Shown here piece after piece: positions 46,159 to 54,851 of a stretch of 64,000 nucleotides of DNA. How positions within the stretch are numbered: position 1 is the stretch's first letter; every line of letters starts with the position of its first letter. A model generated the notes under the pieces. The model was not told the DNA's origin. It did no database searches and worked only from the letters and a program-made list of their open reading frames with translations. This DNA comes from Massilia putida (lineage in GTDB: Bacteria > Pseudomonadota > Gammaproteobacteria > Burkholderiales > Burkholderiaceae_D). The DNA lies in assembly GCF_001941825.1 (NCBI RefSeq), contig NZ_CP019038.1, positions 6,448,001 through 6,512,000 of the forward strand. Reading direction: 5' to 3'. A program made the position numbers and the translations under genes.

Positions 46159-46572
46159 ATGAAACGGATGATGTCTTGCGCGTGCCTCGTGCTGCTGGCC
46201 GCGGTATCGTTCCCGGCCGGTGCGCGCGGGTCGCAGGAAACCGTGAAGCCGCTGTTCCACCGCGCGCTGCCGAACGTCCCCGGCAAGGCGCTGGTCGCGG
46301 TGGAGGTGACGTTCCCGCCGGGGGCTTCCGCGCCGCCGCACACGCATCCGCGCTCGGCGTTCATTTACGCGCAGGTGCTGTCCGGCGCCATCGTCAGCGC
46401 CGTCGACGACGCGCCGCCCCGCGCCTACCGGACGGGCGAGGGCTGGTACGAGGACCCGGGCGCCCGGCACCGGGTGACGCGCAATGCCAGCAAGGACAAG
46501 CCGGCCAGGCTCCTTGCCGTGTTCGTGCTGGACGAGGGCGAGCAGCCGTTGGTGCTGCCGCAGGCGCGATGA
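46159..46572 (+). CDS. Secreted cupin-domain protein
   Basis: A 137-residue protein with a signal peptide (MKRMMSCACLVLLAAVSFPA, cut near residue 22) and a single cupin fold. The metal-ligand motif PPHTHPRSAFIY (His-x-His) is followed by a second strand set with GARHRVTRNAS. A small periplasmic metal-binding protein of unknown substrate. GAGGAGG is upstream of the ATG. The stop overlaps the HD gene by 4 bp. Confidence 0.85.
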   Translation: MKRMMSCACLVLLAAVSFPAGARGSQETVKPLFHRALPNVPGKALVAVEVTFPPGASAPPHTHPRSAFIYAQVLSGAIVSAVDDAPPRAYRTGEGWYEDPGARHRVTRNASKDKPARLLAVFVLDEGEQPLVLPQAR

Positions 46573-47213
46573 ACACGCCCGACATCGGCGGCATCCGGCT
46601 GCCGGACAGCCGCATCGCCCGCGAGATCACGCAGCTGGTCCGCGATACGGAAAGCGACATGCTGTTCCACCATTCCGCCCGCGTGTACTGGTGGGGCGCG
46701 TTGGCGGGCAGGCGGCAGGGACTCCCGTTCGACCCCGAGCTGCTGTACGCGGCCGCCATGTTCCACGACATCGGCATCACGCCGCACTACCACGGCAGCC
46801 GGCTGCGCTTCGAGGTCGACGGCGCGAACGCCGCGCGCGATTTCCTGCGCGGCCACGGGATCGCGGCGCGCGACGTCGAGAAGGTCTGGCTGGCCGTCGC
46901 CCTGCACACGACGCCTGGCATTCCCGAGCATATGCACCCGAAGGCGAGCCTCGTCCAGGCGGGGGCGGGAATGGACATGGCGGGCCGCGGCTACGCCGCG
47001 TTCACGGCGGCGGAACGCGACGCGGTGCTGGCGGCGCACCCGCGCGGCGACGATTTCGCGAGCGGCGTCATCGATACGTTCTACGAGGGACTCAGGCGGC
47101 GGCCGGAGACGACGTTCGGGACCTTCAACGACGATTTCCTCACGTTCAGGGATCCGCATTTCGAGCGGGGGAATATGTGCACCATTCTGCTGAATTCTCC
47201 ATGGGTGCGCTGA
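46569..47213 (+). CDS. HD-domain phosphohydrolase-like protein
   Basis: A 214-residue protein with the HD motif FHHSARVYWW, AAMFHDIGITPHYHG and the later VALHTTP, giving the four His/Asp metal ligands. HD proteins act on phosphate esters or, in related forms, on cyanamide-like substrates. The start ATG overlaps the cupin stop. It ends the MocR-linked operon. The combination AhpD-like, cupin and HD beside MocR is seen in many proteobacteria, but its common task is not known to me. Confidence 0.85.
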   Translation: MNTPDIGGIRLPDSRIAREITQLVRDTESDMLFHHSARVYWWGALAGRRQGLPFDPELLYAAAMFHDIGITPHYHGSRLRFEVDGANAARDFLRGHGIAARDVEKVWLAVALHTTPGIPEHMHPKASLVQAGAGMDMAGRGYAAFTAAERDAVLAAHPRGDDFASGVIDTFYEGLRRRPETTFGTFNDDFLTFRDPHFERGNMCTILLNSPWVR

Positions 47214-47217
47214 TCCC

Positions 47218-47345
47218 TTCGGTTATCTGCAACTAACCGACAAGCGTGCAAGAACGGAAGGACAAAGGCGGGCAGGCGCGCCGGGCGGTGTGGTTGTTCG
47301 GTTATCGCACATGTGGTTGACTATCGAACGGGGCCGCGCTAAGCT
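47218..47345 (+). promoter_or_regulatory. Promoter and operator region of the AAHS-type transporter gene
   Basis: TTCGGTTATC occurs twice, at 47218-47227 and 47297-47306, and the first copy is part of the inverted repeat CGGTTA-N8-TAACCG (47220-47239). A -35 TTGACT (47317-47322) and -10 TAAGCT (47340-47345) with a 17-bp spacer follow. The repeats may bind a regulator of the MFS gene at 47413. Confidence 0.5.
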
Positions 47346-47412
47346 GGATCGGACAACGGCGACCAACAGCCGACCATTGCCCAGCCGGCCCCGCAGCCCA
47401 TCGGAGACAACC

Positions 47413-48774
47413 ATGAACCATCAGGACCTCGACGTCCAGGCCTTCATCAACCGCCATCCCTTTTCGCCCTACCAGTGGCTCGTGTTCGCCACGTGCTTCG
47501 TCATCGTCCTGCTGGACGGCTTCGACACGGCCGCCATCGGCTTCATCGCCCCATCGCTGCTGAAAGAGTGGGGCGTGGGCAAGCCCGCGCTGGCGCCGGT
47601 GCTGTCCGCGGCGCTGTTTGGCCTCGCGGCGGGCGCGCTCGTCGCCGGGCCGCTGGCCGACCGTCTCGGGCGCCGCGTCGTGCTGCTGGCTTCCGTCCTC
47701 GTGTTCGGCACGGCGTGCGGCGCCTCCGCCTTCGCCACGGGCCTCGAAGGATTGACCGTGCTGCGCTTCGTCACCGGCATCGGCCTGGGCGCGGCGATGC
47801 CCAATGCCGTCACCCTGATCAGCGAATTCTGCCCGGACGCCCGCCGCGCCGTCATCACGAACGCGATGTTCTGCGGCTTCCCGCTGGGCGCGGCGTGCGG
47901 CGGCTTCCTCGCCGCGTGGATGATCCCGCAGTGGGGCTGGCGCAGCGTGCTGGCACTGGGCGGCATCGCGCCGGCCGCGCTGCTGCTCGTGATGGCGTTC
48001 ACCTTGCCGGAATCGGTGCGCCACATGGTGGCCCGCGGCGCTCCCGCCGACCGGATCCGCGCGGTCCTGCGCCGCATCCACGCCTCGAGCGCCGAGGCCA
48101 CGCGCTACGTGATGGCGGAGCACGCTGGTCAACCGTCCGGCGGCGGCTTCGGCGTGCTGTTCGCGCGCGCCTACGTCGTGGGCACCGTCATGCTGTGGCT
48201 CGCCTACTTCATGGGCCTCGTGATCTTCTACGCGCTGATCAACTGGATGCCGATCCTGTTCAAGGAAGCGGGCCTGCCCGCACGGACGGCCACCCTGATC
48301 GCCGCGCTGTTCCCGCTGGGCGGCGTGGGCGCGATCCTGTTCGGCTGGCTGATGGACCGCTACGACGCCAACCGCGTCATCGCCAGCGGCTTCGCGCTCA
48401 CGTCGCTGGCCGTGTTCACGATCGGCCAGGTGGCCGGCGACGTCGGGCTGCTGACCGTGACGGTGTTCGTCGCCGGCGCGTTGATGAACACCGCGCAGTC
48501 GTCGCTGCCGGCGCTGGCGGCCGCGTACTATCCGACGCAGGGCCGCGCCACCGGCGTCGCGTGGATGCTGGGGATCGGGCGCTTCGGCGGCATTGCCGGG
48601 TCGTTCCTCGTGGCGGAGCTGGCGCGGCGCCAGCTGCCGTTCGGCCAGGTGTTCATGGTCGTGGCAGCGGCGGCGCTCGTATCGATGGCGGCCCTGCTCG
48701 TCAAGCTGGCATCCGATCGCAACAAACCGAAGAGCGGCGATCCCGCGCTGCGCACCCGGGTGGGCGCCCACTGA
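47413..48774 (+). CDS. MFS transporter, aromatic-acid:H+ symporter (AAHS)-like
   Basis: A 453-residue 12-TM protein. The helix 1 motif LLDGFDTAAIGF (Asp pair) and LADRLGRRVVLL are typical of the AAHS group (PcaK/BenK-like), which takes up organic acids with protons. The C-terminal half has LMDRYDANRVI. Placed upstream of a LacI regulator and polysaccharide enzymes, it may instead import a uronate or an oligosaccharide product (inference). A CGGAGA ribosome site precedes the ATG. Confidence 0.83.
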   Translation: MNHQDLDVQAFINRHPFSPYQWLVFATCFVIVLLDGFDTAAIGFIAPSLLKEWGVGKPALAPVLSAALFGLAAGALVAGPLADRLGRRVVLLASVLVFGTACGASAFATGLEGLTVLRFVTGIGLGAAMPNAVTLISEFCPDARRAVITNAMFCGFPLGAACGGFLAAWMIPQWGWRSVLALGGIAPAALLLVMAFTLPESVRHMVARGAPADRIRAVLRRIHASSAEATRYVMAEHAGQPSGGGFGVLFARAYVVGTVMLWLAYFMGLVIFYALINWMPILFKEAGLPARTATLIAALFPLGGVGAILFGWLMDRYDANRVIASGFALTSLAVFTIGQVAGDVGLLTVTVFVAGALMNTAQSSLPALAAAYYPTQGRATGVAWMLGIGRFGGIAGSFLVAELARRQLPFGQVFMVVAAAALVSMAALLVKLASDRNKPKSGDPALRTRVGAH

Positions 48775-48814
48775 CGCGGGCACCGATTGCCGGCCTTGCC
48801 TGTTCGACATCAAT

Positions 48815-48830
48815 CAGGTAACGTTGGAGC
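48815..48830 (+). promoter_or_regulatory. LacI-type operator candidate before the first LacI gene
   Basis: CAGGTAACGTTGGAGC, with GGTAAC and a CG centre (48822/48823), 40 bp before the LacI start. It is one of six similar sites in the polysaccharide locus. Confidence 0.45.
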
Positions 48831-48862
48831 CTTGCGCTCCAGGGCGGCGATTCGGAATCGGG

Positions 48863-49879
48863 ATGCAGAAAACCAGTACGTTGACGGAAGTGGCGCAGGA
48901 GGCGGGCGTGTCGCTGATCACGGCGTCGCGCGCGCTGCGCGGCGTCGGCCGCGTGGCGAAGGAGACGCGCGAGCGCGTGCTCGCGGCGGCCGCAAAGCTG
49001 GACTATACGCCGGACATGATCGCGCAGAAGATGCGGGGCGGTAACTCTGGCCTGATCGGCGTCTTCGTGAACGGCTTCCGCTCGCTCGTGATGCACGAAC
49101 TGCTCAGCGCCCTCAACGACGAGGCGCGCCGGCTCGGCTTCGACCTCATCGTCTTCAACGCCGACCACTTCGACGACGCGCGCCGCGCCGGCACCGCGGA
49201 GATGCTGCGCAAGCTGTGCGACGGCCTGCTCCTGCTGCTGCCCGATTCGAACGACGGCCTGCTGGACCGGCTGGAACGCGCCCACGCCCCGTGCGTCCTC
49301 GTGAGCTTCGCGGGCCGCCAGATCGACCTGCCGGTCGTCCTCGGCTCCAACCGCCTGGCGGCGCGGGCCGCCGTCGAGCACCTGCTCGGGCTGGGCCACC
49401 GCCGCATCGCCTTCATCGCGGGCACGTCGTTCACGGGCCAGAGCGAGGAGCGCCAGCGCGGCTACGAGGATGCGCTGCGCGCGGCCGGCATCGCGATCGA
49501 GCCGGCCTACCAGCGCCAGGGCGACTTCAACGACGCGAGCGGCTTCGTCGAGACGCAGGCGCTGCTCGCGCTGCCGCATCCGCCCACCGCCATCTTCGCC
49601 GCCAACGACGCGATGGCGTTCGGCGCGCTGGACGCGCTCTCCACCGCCGGCCTGAAGGTTCCGGACGACGTCTCCGTCGTCGGCTTCGACGACGTGATCC
49701 GCGCCGCCTTCGTCCATCCCAAGCTGACTACCGTGCGCCAGCCGCTCAACGAGATCGCGATCCGGGCCGTGGCGGAACTGGTCAATGCCATGCGCACCGG
49801 ACGGGCCGACGGGTTCCGCATCGAATTGCCGGCCCGCCTCGTCATCCGCGACTCCACCGGGCCCGCGCACAAGGGCTGA
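48863..49879 (+). CDS. LacI-family regulator 1
   Basis: A 338-residue repressor. The helix-turn-helix is STLTEVAQEAGVSLITASRA (residues 5-24), with the hinge-helix region KMRGGNSGLIGVF, then a periplasmic-binding-protein-like sensor domain (AVEHLLGLGHRRIAFI, AIFAANDAMAFGALDAL). It is related in style to the LacI at 54790. Start ATG at 48863. The sugar it senses is unknown; the genes on both sides suggest an oligosaccharide or uronate (inference). Confidence 0.93.
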   Translation: MQKTSTLTEVAQEAGVSLITASRALRGVGRVAKETRERVLAAAAKLDYTPDMIAQKMRGGNSGLIGVFVNGFRSLVMHELLSALNDEARRLGFDLIVFNADHFDDARRAGTAEMLRKLCDGLLLLLPDSNDGLLDRLERAHAPCVLVSFAGRQIDLPVVLGSNRLAARAAVEHLLGLGHRRIAFIAGTSFTGQSEERQRGYEDALRAAGIAIEPAYQRQGDFNDASGFVETQALLALPHPPTAIFAANDAMAFGALDALSTAGLKVPDDVSVVGFDDVIRAAFVHPKLTTVRQPLNEIAIRAVAELVNAMRTGRADGFRIELPARLVIRDSTGPAHKG

Positions 49880-49902
49880 ACAGGGCGCTGACCGGCGCCT
49901 GG

Positions 49903-49918
49903 ATGGCATCGTTACCAT
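49903..49918 (+). promoter_or_regulatory. LacI-type operator candidate upstream of the lyase gene (distal)
   Basis: ATGGCATCGTTACCAT, a near-palindrome with a CG centre (49910/49911), flanked by GGATGG and CCATCC. It is 80 bp (centre to centre) from the second site at 49983-49996, so the two could support DNA looping. Confidence 0.5.
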
Positions 49919-49982
49919 CCGATCCCTCCCTACGTTTCGACCAAGCTCTTGATCGAAATTCTATTGTCTTTTGCCAATGCGA

Positions 49983-49996
49983 GTGGTAACGTTGTC
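49983..49996 (+). promoter_or_regulatory. LacI-type operator candidate upstream of the lyase gene (proximal)
   Basis: GTGGTAACGTTGTC, CG centre at 49990/49991, 28 bp before the lyase start at 50018. Close to the sites at 56052 and 62812 in sequence. Confidence 0.55.
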
Positions 49997-50017
49997 TCAC
50001 CTTATCACGGAGACGAC

Positions 50018-52033
50018 ATGAATCGAAGGGATGCGCTGACCTGCGGCCTGGGTGCGCTGGCGCTGGCGGTCGTGCCGCGCCCGGGCGCGGCCGGCCTCGG
50101 CACGGCGCCGGCCGGGCAGGGCGGCGTGGCGCAGGCGCCGCGCGTGCCCAAGCGCTACCTGCGCACTGTGGTCGACGAGGCGCTGCTGCGGCGGCACCTG
50201 GCGCCGGCGGACGCCTGGCATCCCTATCCGCAGGCGGGCGACCGCGCCGCCTGGTCGCAGGTGCCGGCCGATGTGGCCGAGGCGCTCATCGCCCGCGCCG
50301 ATGCGTGGCTGGGCACCGAGTGGCCGCAGCTGCCTGCCAGCCTGTTCCTCGAATTCGCGGAAAACGGCAAGCGCACGCACTACGAACAACGCTATTTCGA
50401 GCGCCGCAGCCGGCTCGCCGGCCTCGTGCTGGCGGAATGCGTGCAGGGCCGGGGCCGCTATCTGCACGCGATCGCGGACGGCGTCTGGCACGTGTGCGAG
50501 GAAACCTTCTGGGGCCTGCCGGCGCACAGCGGCATGCAGAAAAGCGGCGTCGGCCTGCCCGATGCGGCCGAACCCGTGATCGACCTGTTCGCGGCGGAGA
50601 CGGGCGTGACGCTCGCGTACGTCCACTACCTCCTGGGCGCGCAGCTTGCTACGCTGTCGCCGCGGCTTTCGGCGCGCATCGCGGCGGAAGTCAAACGGCG
50701 CATCCTCGATCCGGGCTGGCAGCGCGACGATTTCAAGTGGATGGGCCTGACGGTCGCGAACAATCAGCGCAAGGAGCCGCTGAACAACTGGACGTCGTGG
50801 ATCGCGTCGAGCTGGCTGGAGGCGAACCTGCTGCTGGAGCCGGACCCGGAGCGCCGCATCGCGGCCACTCTCAAGATCTGCGGCTGCCTGGACCGCTTCC
50901 TGGAAGATTATTCGGACGACGGCGCCTGCGAGGAAGGACCCGGCTACTGGACGGTGTCCGCCGGCCCCTATCTGGACAGCCTGATGGCGCTCGAGGGCGC
51001 GCTGGGCGGCGGCGCCGCTCTCGCGGACGACCCGTTCGTACGCCGCATGGGGCACTACGTGCTGGACGTACACGTGGCGGGCGACTGGTTCGTAAACTAC
51101 GGCGACGCGCATGCGAAGGTCCGTCATTCGCCGCCGCTGCTGCACCGCTTCGGCCGCGCCACCGGCGACGGCGAACTGGCCGCGTTCGGCGCGTTCCGGG
51201 CGCCCGCGCGCGGCATCGTGCTCTCCGACCAGGGCCGGCTCGCGCGCGACGTGGCCGACGTGCTGGAGGTCGCGCGGATGCGCGCCACGAAGGGCCGGGA
51301 TGCGCTGCAGCGCGCGGCGTGGTATCCGGCCCTGGGCCTGATGACGACCCGGACGCAGGCCGGCTCCGCGCAGGGATTCTTCCTCGCCGTGCAGACGGCG
51401 TCGAATGCGCGCAGCCATGGCCACCACGACTCCGGCAGCTTCATCGTCTTTCACGACGGCCTGCCCGTGTTCGTCGATCCGGGCGTGGAAGCCTATACCG
51501 CGCAGACGTTCGGCCGCGATCGCTACACCATCTGGACCATGCAGTCGGGCTTTCACAACCTGCCGCTCGTCGGCGGCGGGATGCAGCGGGGCCGCGACGC
51601 GCGCGACCGGGCGGGCCGGGTGCGCGTCGACGACGACGGCAAGGAGACCGGCATGACGATGGACCTGGCCACGGCATACGGTCCGGAGGCCGGCATCGAG
51701 GCCTGGGAGCGCCGCGTCGCGCTGGACCGCGGCGCCGGCGCGGTGACGCTGCGCGAGACGTTCCGGCTGTCCCGCGCCGCCCCCGTGACGCTCGTCTTCA
51801 TGACGCCGCGCCGGCCCGACGCGGCGCTTGCGGGCATCGTGGCGCTGCCCGTGGCCGGCGGCCGGACCGTGCGCCTGCAGTTCGACGCGCGCGCGTTGGG
51901 GGCAAGCGTCGAGCCGCTGCCGCTGGCGGACGCGGGCCTGAAACACGAATGGGGCGCCACGCTGTACCGCGTCAAGCTGGCGTCCACGCAGCCGCTTTCC
52001 GCGGGCGACCTGGCCGTAACGATAGCGATATGA
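50018..52033 (+). CDS. Heparinase II/III family polysaccharide lyase-like protein
   Basis: A 671-residue exported protein. The N-terminus MNRRDALTCGLGALALAV has an RR-type (Tat-like) signal. Residues about 60-400 form an alpha-toroid domain (GVTLAYVHYLLGAQL, NNQRKEPLNNWTSWI, CEEGPGYW), and the C-terminal beta-sandwich has HGHHDSGSFIVF (His467-Asp471) and VDPGVEAYTAQTF. These fit heparinase II/III-like lyases, which break uronate linkages and leave an unsaturated uronate. A CACGGAGA ribosome site. It is followed by a GH105-like gene that can use that product. Confidence 0.85.
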   Translation: MNRRDALTCGLGALALAVVPRPGAAGLGTAPAGQGGVAQAPRVPKRYLRTVVDEALLRRHLAPADAWHPYPQAGDRAAWSQVPADVAEALIARADAWLGTEWPQLPASLFLEFAENGKRTHYEQRYFERRSRLAGLVLAECVQGRGRYLHAIADGVWHVCEETFWGLPAHSGMQKSGVGLPDAAEPVIDLFAAETGVTLAYVHYLLGAQLATLSPRLSARIAAEVKRRILDPGWQRDDFKWMGLTVANNQRKEPLNNWTSWIASSWLEANLLLEPDPERRIAATLKICGCLDRFLEDYSDDGACEEGPGYWTVSAGPYLDSLMALEGALGGGAALADDPFVRRMGHYVLDVHVAGDWFVNYGDAHAKVRHSPPLLHRFGRATGDGELAAFGAFRAPARGIVLSDQGRLARDVADVLEVARMRATKGRDALQRAAWYPALGLMTTRTQAGSAQGFFLAVQTASNARSHGHHDSGSFIVFHDGLPVFVDPGVEAYTAQTFGRDRYTIWTMQSGFHNLPLVGGGMQRGRDARDRAGRVRVDDDGKETGMTMDLATAYGPEAGIEAWERRVALDRGAGAVTLRETFRLSRAAPVTLVFMTPRRPDAALAGIVALPVAGGRTVRLQFDARALGASVEPLPLADAGLKHEWGATLYRVKLASTQPLSAGDLAVTIAI

Positions 52034-52049
52034 ATCCGAGGGAGTCCAA

Positions 52050-53216
52050 TTGAACAAGCGAGTGATGGCGGGCATCCTGGCCGGCGGCCTGCTGCTGGGC
52101 GGGTGTGCGGACATGCCGAACCACCGTGCGGCGGCGCCGGCGCAGGAACGACATCCCGCGGTCCCGACGCGCGCGGAAGCGCTGGCCGTCATCGACAAGG
52201 TGAACGGCTACTGGCAGCGCGCGACGCCGGCGACGGAATGGTCGTTCTGGAACGTGGCCGTGTACCACACGGGGAATCTGGCCGCGTACGAGGTCACCGG
52301 CAACGAGGCGTACCGGCAGTATTCCGAGCGCTGGGCAGAGTACAACGGCTGGAAGGGCGCGAAGTCCGACGACAAGTCGCAATGGAAGCTCACGTACGGC
52401 GAGACGGACGACCACGTGCTGTTCGGCGACTGGCAGGTGTGCTTCCAGAGCTATCTGGACCTGTACCGCCTGGGCCCGCAGGATCCGCGCCGGGTCGCCC
52501 GCGCGCGCGAGGTGATGGGCTACGAGATCGGCACCGACCGCGTCGATTACTGGTGGTGGGCGGACGGCCTGTACATGGTGATGCCCGTGATGACGAAGAT
52601 GTACAAGCTGACGGGCGACCGGCGCTACCTCGACAAGATGGTCGCCTATTTCCAGTACGCGAACGGCTTGATGTACGACGCCGACACGCACCTGTATTAC
52701 CGCGACGCCCGCTACGTCTACCCGCAGCACCAGAGCGTCAACGGCAGGAAGGACTTCTGGGCGCGGGGCGACGGCTGGGTGTTCGCCGCGCTGGCCAAGG
52801 TGCTGGCGGACCTGCCGCGCACCGACCCGTACCGCCCCATGTTCGAGGAACGCTTCCGCGCGATGGCGCAGACGCTGAAAGACATCCAGCGTCCGGAAGG
52901 CTACTGGACGCGCAGCCTGATCGACCCGGCCCACGCGCCGGGACCGGAAACGAGCGGCACGGCGTTCTTCACCTACGGCATGCTGTGGGGACTCAACAAC
53001 GGTTTGCTGGACCGCGCAACCTATCTGCCCGTGGCCGCGCGCGGCTGGGATTACCTGACGCATACCGCCGTCCAGCCGGACGGCAAGGTAGGTTATGTGC
53101 AGCCGATCGGCGACCGCGCCATTCCCGGCCAGGTCGTGGACCGCGATTCGACCGCGCATTTCGGCGTGGGCGCCGTGCTGCTGGCGGCGTCCGAGATGGC
53201 GAAGCTCGCCCACTGA
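52050..53216 (+). CDS. GH105/GH88-like unsaturated uronyl hydrolase, lipoprotein
   Basis: A 388-residue lipoprotein (LLLGGC, Cys19) with an (alpha/alpha)6 barrel. Motifs WSFWNVAVYHTGNL, YWWWADGLYMVMPV (Asp172 as likely catalytic acid), ARGDGWVFAALAKVL and TSGTAFFTYGML follow the YteR/GH105 pattern. It removes a terminal unsaturated uronate left by a lyase. The start is TTG at 52050, favoured by GGGAG 5-8 bases upstream; an in-frame ATG lies at 52065. It is 16 bp after the lyase gene, so the two are co-transcribed. Confidence 0.87.
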   Translation: MNKRVMAGILAGGLLLGGCADMPNHRAAAPAQERHPAVPTRAEALAVIDKVNGYWQRATPATEWSFWNVAVYHTGNLAAYEVTGNEAYRQYSERWAEYNGWKGAKSDDKSQWKLTYGETDDHVLFGDWQVCFQSYLDLYRLGPQDPRRVARAREVMGYEIGTDRVDYWWWADGLYMVMPVMTKMYKLTGDRRYLDKMVAYFQYANGLMYDADTHLYYRDARYVYPQHQSVNGRKDFWARGDGWVFAALAKVLADLPRTDPYRPMFEERFRAMAQTLKDIQRPEGYWTRSLIDPAHAPGPETSGTAFFTYGMLWGLNNGLLDRATYLPVAARGWDYLTHTAVQPDGKVGYVQPIGDRAIPGQVVDRDSTAHFGVGAVLLAASEMAKLAH

Positions 53217-53280
53217 TTCCCTCCTTGACAGGCCGCGCGCCCGTGCTCGGCCTGCCCTGGGATGGCAGGTTCGCAGGTTC

Positions 53281-53446
53281 GGGTCAGAGCCCAATTTCGG
53301 TCAATGTCCAGTCTGCAACGACTCTGCGGTTTCGAGCCGTGGCACCGTCACGGCGATGGGGCCGTCCGGCCCGGCCGCTAAGCAAAATTGCGTCAAAGAT
53401 CGTGCACCAAAAAGGGCTCTGACCCCGAATTTTCTGACCCCGAATT
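53281..53446. mobile_element. MITE/REP-like element with 12-bp inverted ends
   Basis: GGGTCAGAGCCC (53281-53292) and its exact reverse complement GGGCTCTGACCC (53414-53425) bound about 121 bp. TCTGACCCCGAATT is then repeated in tandem (53418-53431, 53433-53446). There is no open frame inside and no transposase. The sequence lies between the GH105-like gene and the next MFS gene and is less GC-rich than its surroundings. It is likely a non-autonomous insertion or repeat. Confidence 0.6.
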
Positions 53447-53510
53447 AAAAAGCTTGCAGTTTTTTTAAGCTGGCGCGATGCTTTAGCTCTTGTTAGTGGG
53501 AAACGCGTCC

Positions 53511-54851
53511 ATGTTGGAAGACAAAAGCGCCTACGCCGCCGGTTCGTTGCGTTATACCGTGGCGGGCCTCGCCATCGTCGTGTTCTGGCTGTTGTTCGGC
53601 GAATTCGCCATCGCCTTCCGCGACCGCTCGGCTATCCCGGGCGTCATGGAATTGCTGCGGCAGCACCACGCCAGCGACACGATGATCGCCGTGCTCGTGT
53701 CGGCGCTGCCGGCGCTGCTCGGCTGCGTGCTCGTGCCCATCGTCGGCTTCCGCTCCGACCGCTTCCGCAGCCGCTGGGGGCGGCGCCTGCCGTTCCTGTT
53801 GGGGATCACGCCCGTCGCCGCGCTCGCGCTCGCCGCGCTGGGGAATTGCACGGCGTTCGGCCGCGTCACCGACCGCCTGCTGGGAACGATGTCGCCCGGC
53901 GCGGACGCGTGCGTGCTCGCGTGGTTCTGCCTGTTCTGGACCGTGTTCGAAGGCGTCGCGCTCGTCACGGTGGCCCTGTACGCGGGTCTCGTGAACGACA
54001 TCGTGCCGCGCACGGTGCTCGGACGCTTCTACGGGGCTTTTCGCATCGTCAGCCTGATCGCCGGCATCCTGTTCAATCTCTGGGTCTTCCGCCTCACGGA
54101 ACACCATCTGCGCGAAGTCTTCCTCGGCATCGGCCTGTTCTTCGGTATCGCCTGCATGCTGATGTGCGTGCGGATCAAGGAGGGCGAATACGGCCCGCCC
54201 GCGGTGGACGGCCAGGGTCCGCTGACGTGGCGCGCGATGGGCCGGGCCTACTGGCGCGATTGCTTCGCCGACCGTTACTTCCTCCTCGTGTTCCTCGCGC
54301 TGACGGCGTCCGAGCTGACGTTCATGCCGTTCAATACCTTCTCGCAGCTGTACGCGGAATCGCTGGGCATGGAGAAGGCGCAGCTGGGCAAGCTGCTGGC
54401 GACGTCCTACGCCCTGTCGATCGGCCTGTCGTCCGTGATCGGCTGGCTGGTCGACCGCTACAGCGCGGCCAGCGTCACGGTGTGGACGATGGGGCTGTAC
54501 CTGTGCGTGGCGTGCGGCGGTTTCCTCGCCGTGCAAGACCTGCACAGTTTCGCCGTCGTCTACGTGCTGCACGTCGTCGTGGCGGGCACCTACTACACGG
54601 CGGCCGCGTCGCTGCCGATGGTGCTGTTCCCGCGCGCCCGCTTCCTGCAGTTCGACGGCGCCAAGCGCGTGCTGTTCTCCACGTCGAACATCGCGCTGAG
54701 TTTTCTGCTCGGCCCCATGCTCGATTCGACGAGCCACGATTACGGCCTGACCCTGCTGGCCGGGGCGCTGCTGGCGCTCGCCAGCGTCGTCACGTTCCGG
54801 CGGTTGTCGCGCGCCGCGCGCGGGAGGGTCGGCGCGGCGTCGTCGGCGTGA
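53511..54851 (+). CDS. MFS transporter, SLC45/GPH-like sugar symporter
   Basis: A 446-residue transporter with about 12 hydrophobic segments. The loop after helix 2 reads SDRFRSRWGRRLPFL, the sugar-symporter type of RxxxGRR motif seen in the sucrose/SLC45 and glycoside-pentoside-hexuronide families. It also has DIVPRTVLGRFYGAFR and NTFSQLYAESLG. It should import an oligosaccharide released by the outer enzymes (inference). Start at ATG 53511 rather than the upstream TTG. Its 3' end overlaps a LacI gene on the other strand by 62 bp. Confidence 0.8.
   Translation: MLEDKSAYAAGSLRYTVAGLAIVVFWLLFGEFAIAFRDRSAIPGVMELLRQHHASDTMIAVLVSALPALLGCVLVPIVGFRSDRFRSRWGRRLPFLLGITPVAALALAALGNCTAFGRVTDRLLGTMSPGADACVLAWFCLFWTVFEGVALVTVALYAGLVNDIVPRTVLGRFYGAFRIVSLIAGILFNLWVFRLTEHHLREVFLGIGLFFGIACMLMCVRIKEGEYGPPAVDGQGPLTWRAMGRAYWRDCFADRYFLLVFLALTASELTFMPFNTFSQLYAESLGMEKAQLGKLLATSYALSIGLSSVIGWLVDRYSAASVTVWTMGLYLCVACGGFLAVQDLHSFAVVYVLHVVVAGTYYTAAASLPMVLFPRARFLQFDGAKRVLFSTSNIALSFLLGPMLDSTSHDYGLTLLAGALLALASVVTFRRLSRAARGRVGAASSA

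Noticed and set aside
53217..53510. Degraded transposase gene in the MITE-like region
   Set aside because: No frame longer than a few codons with transposase character was found; only inverted and tandem repeats are present.
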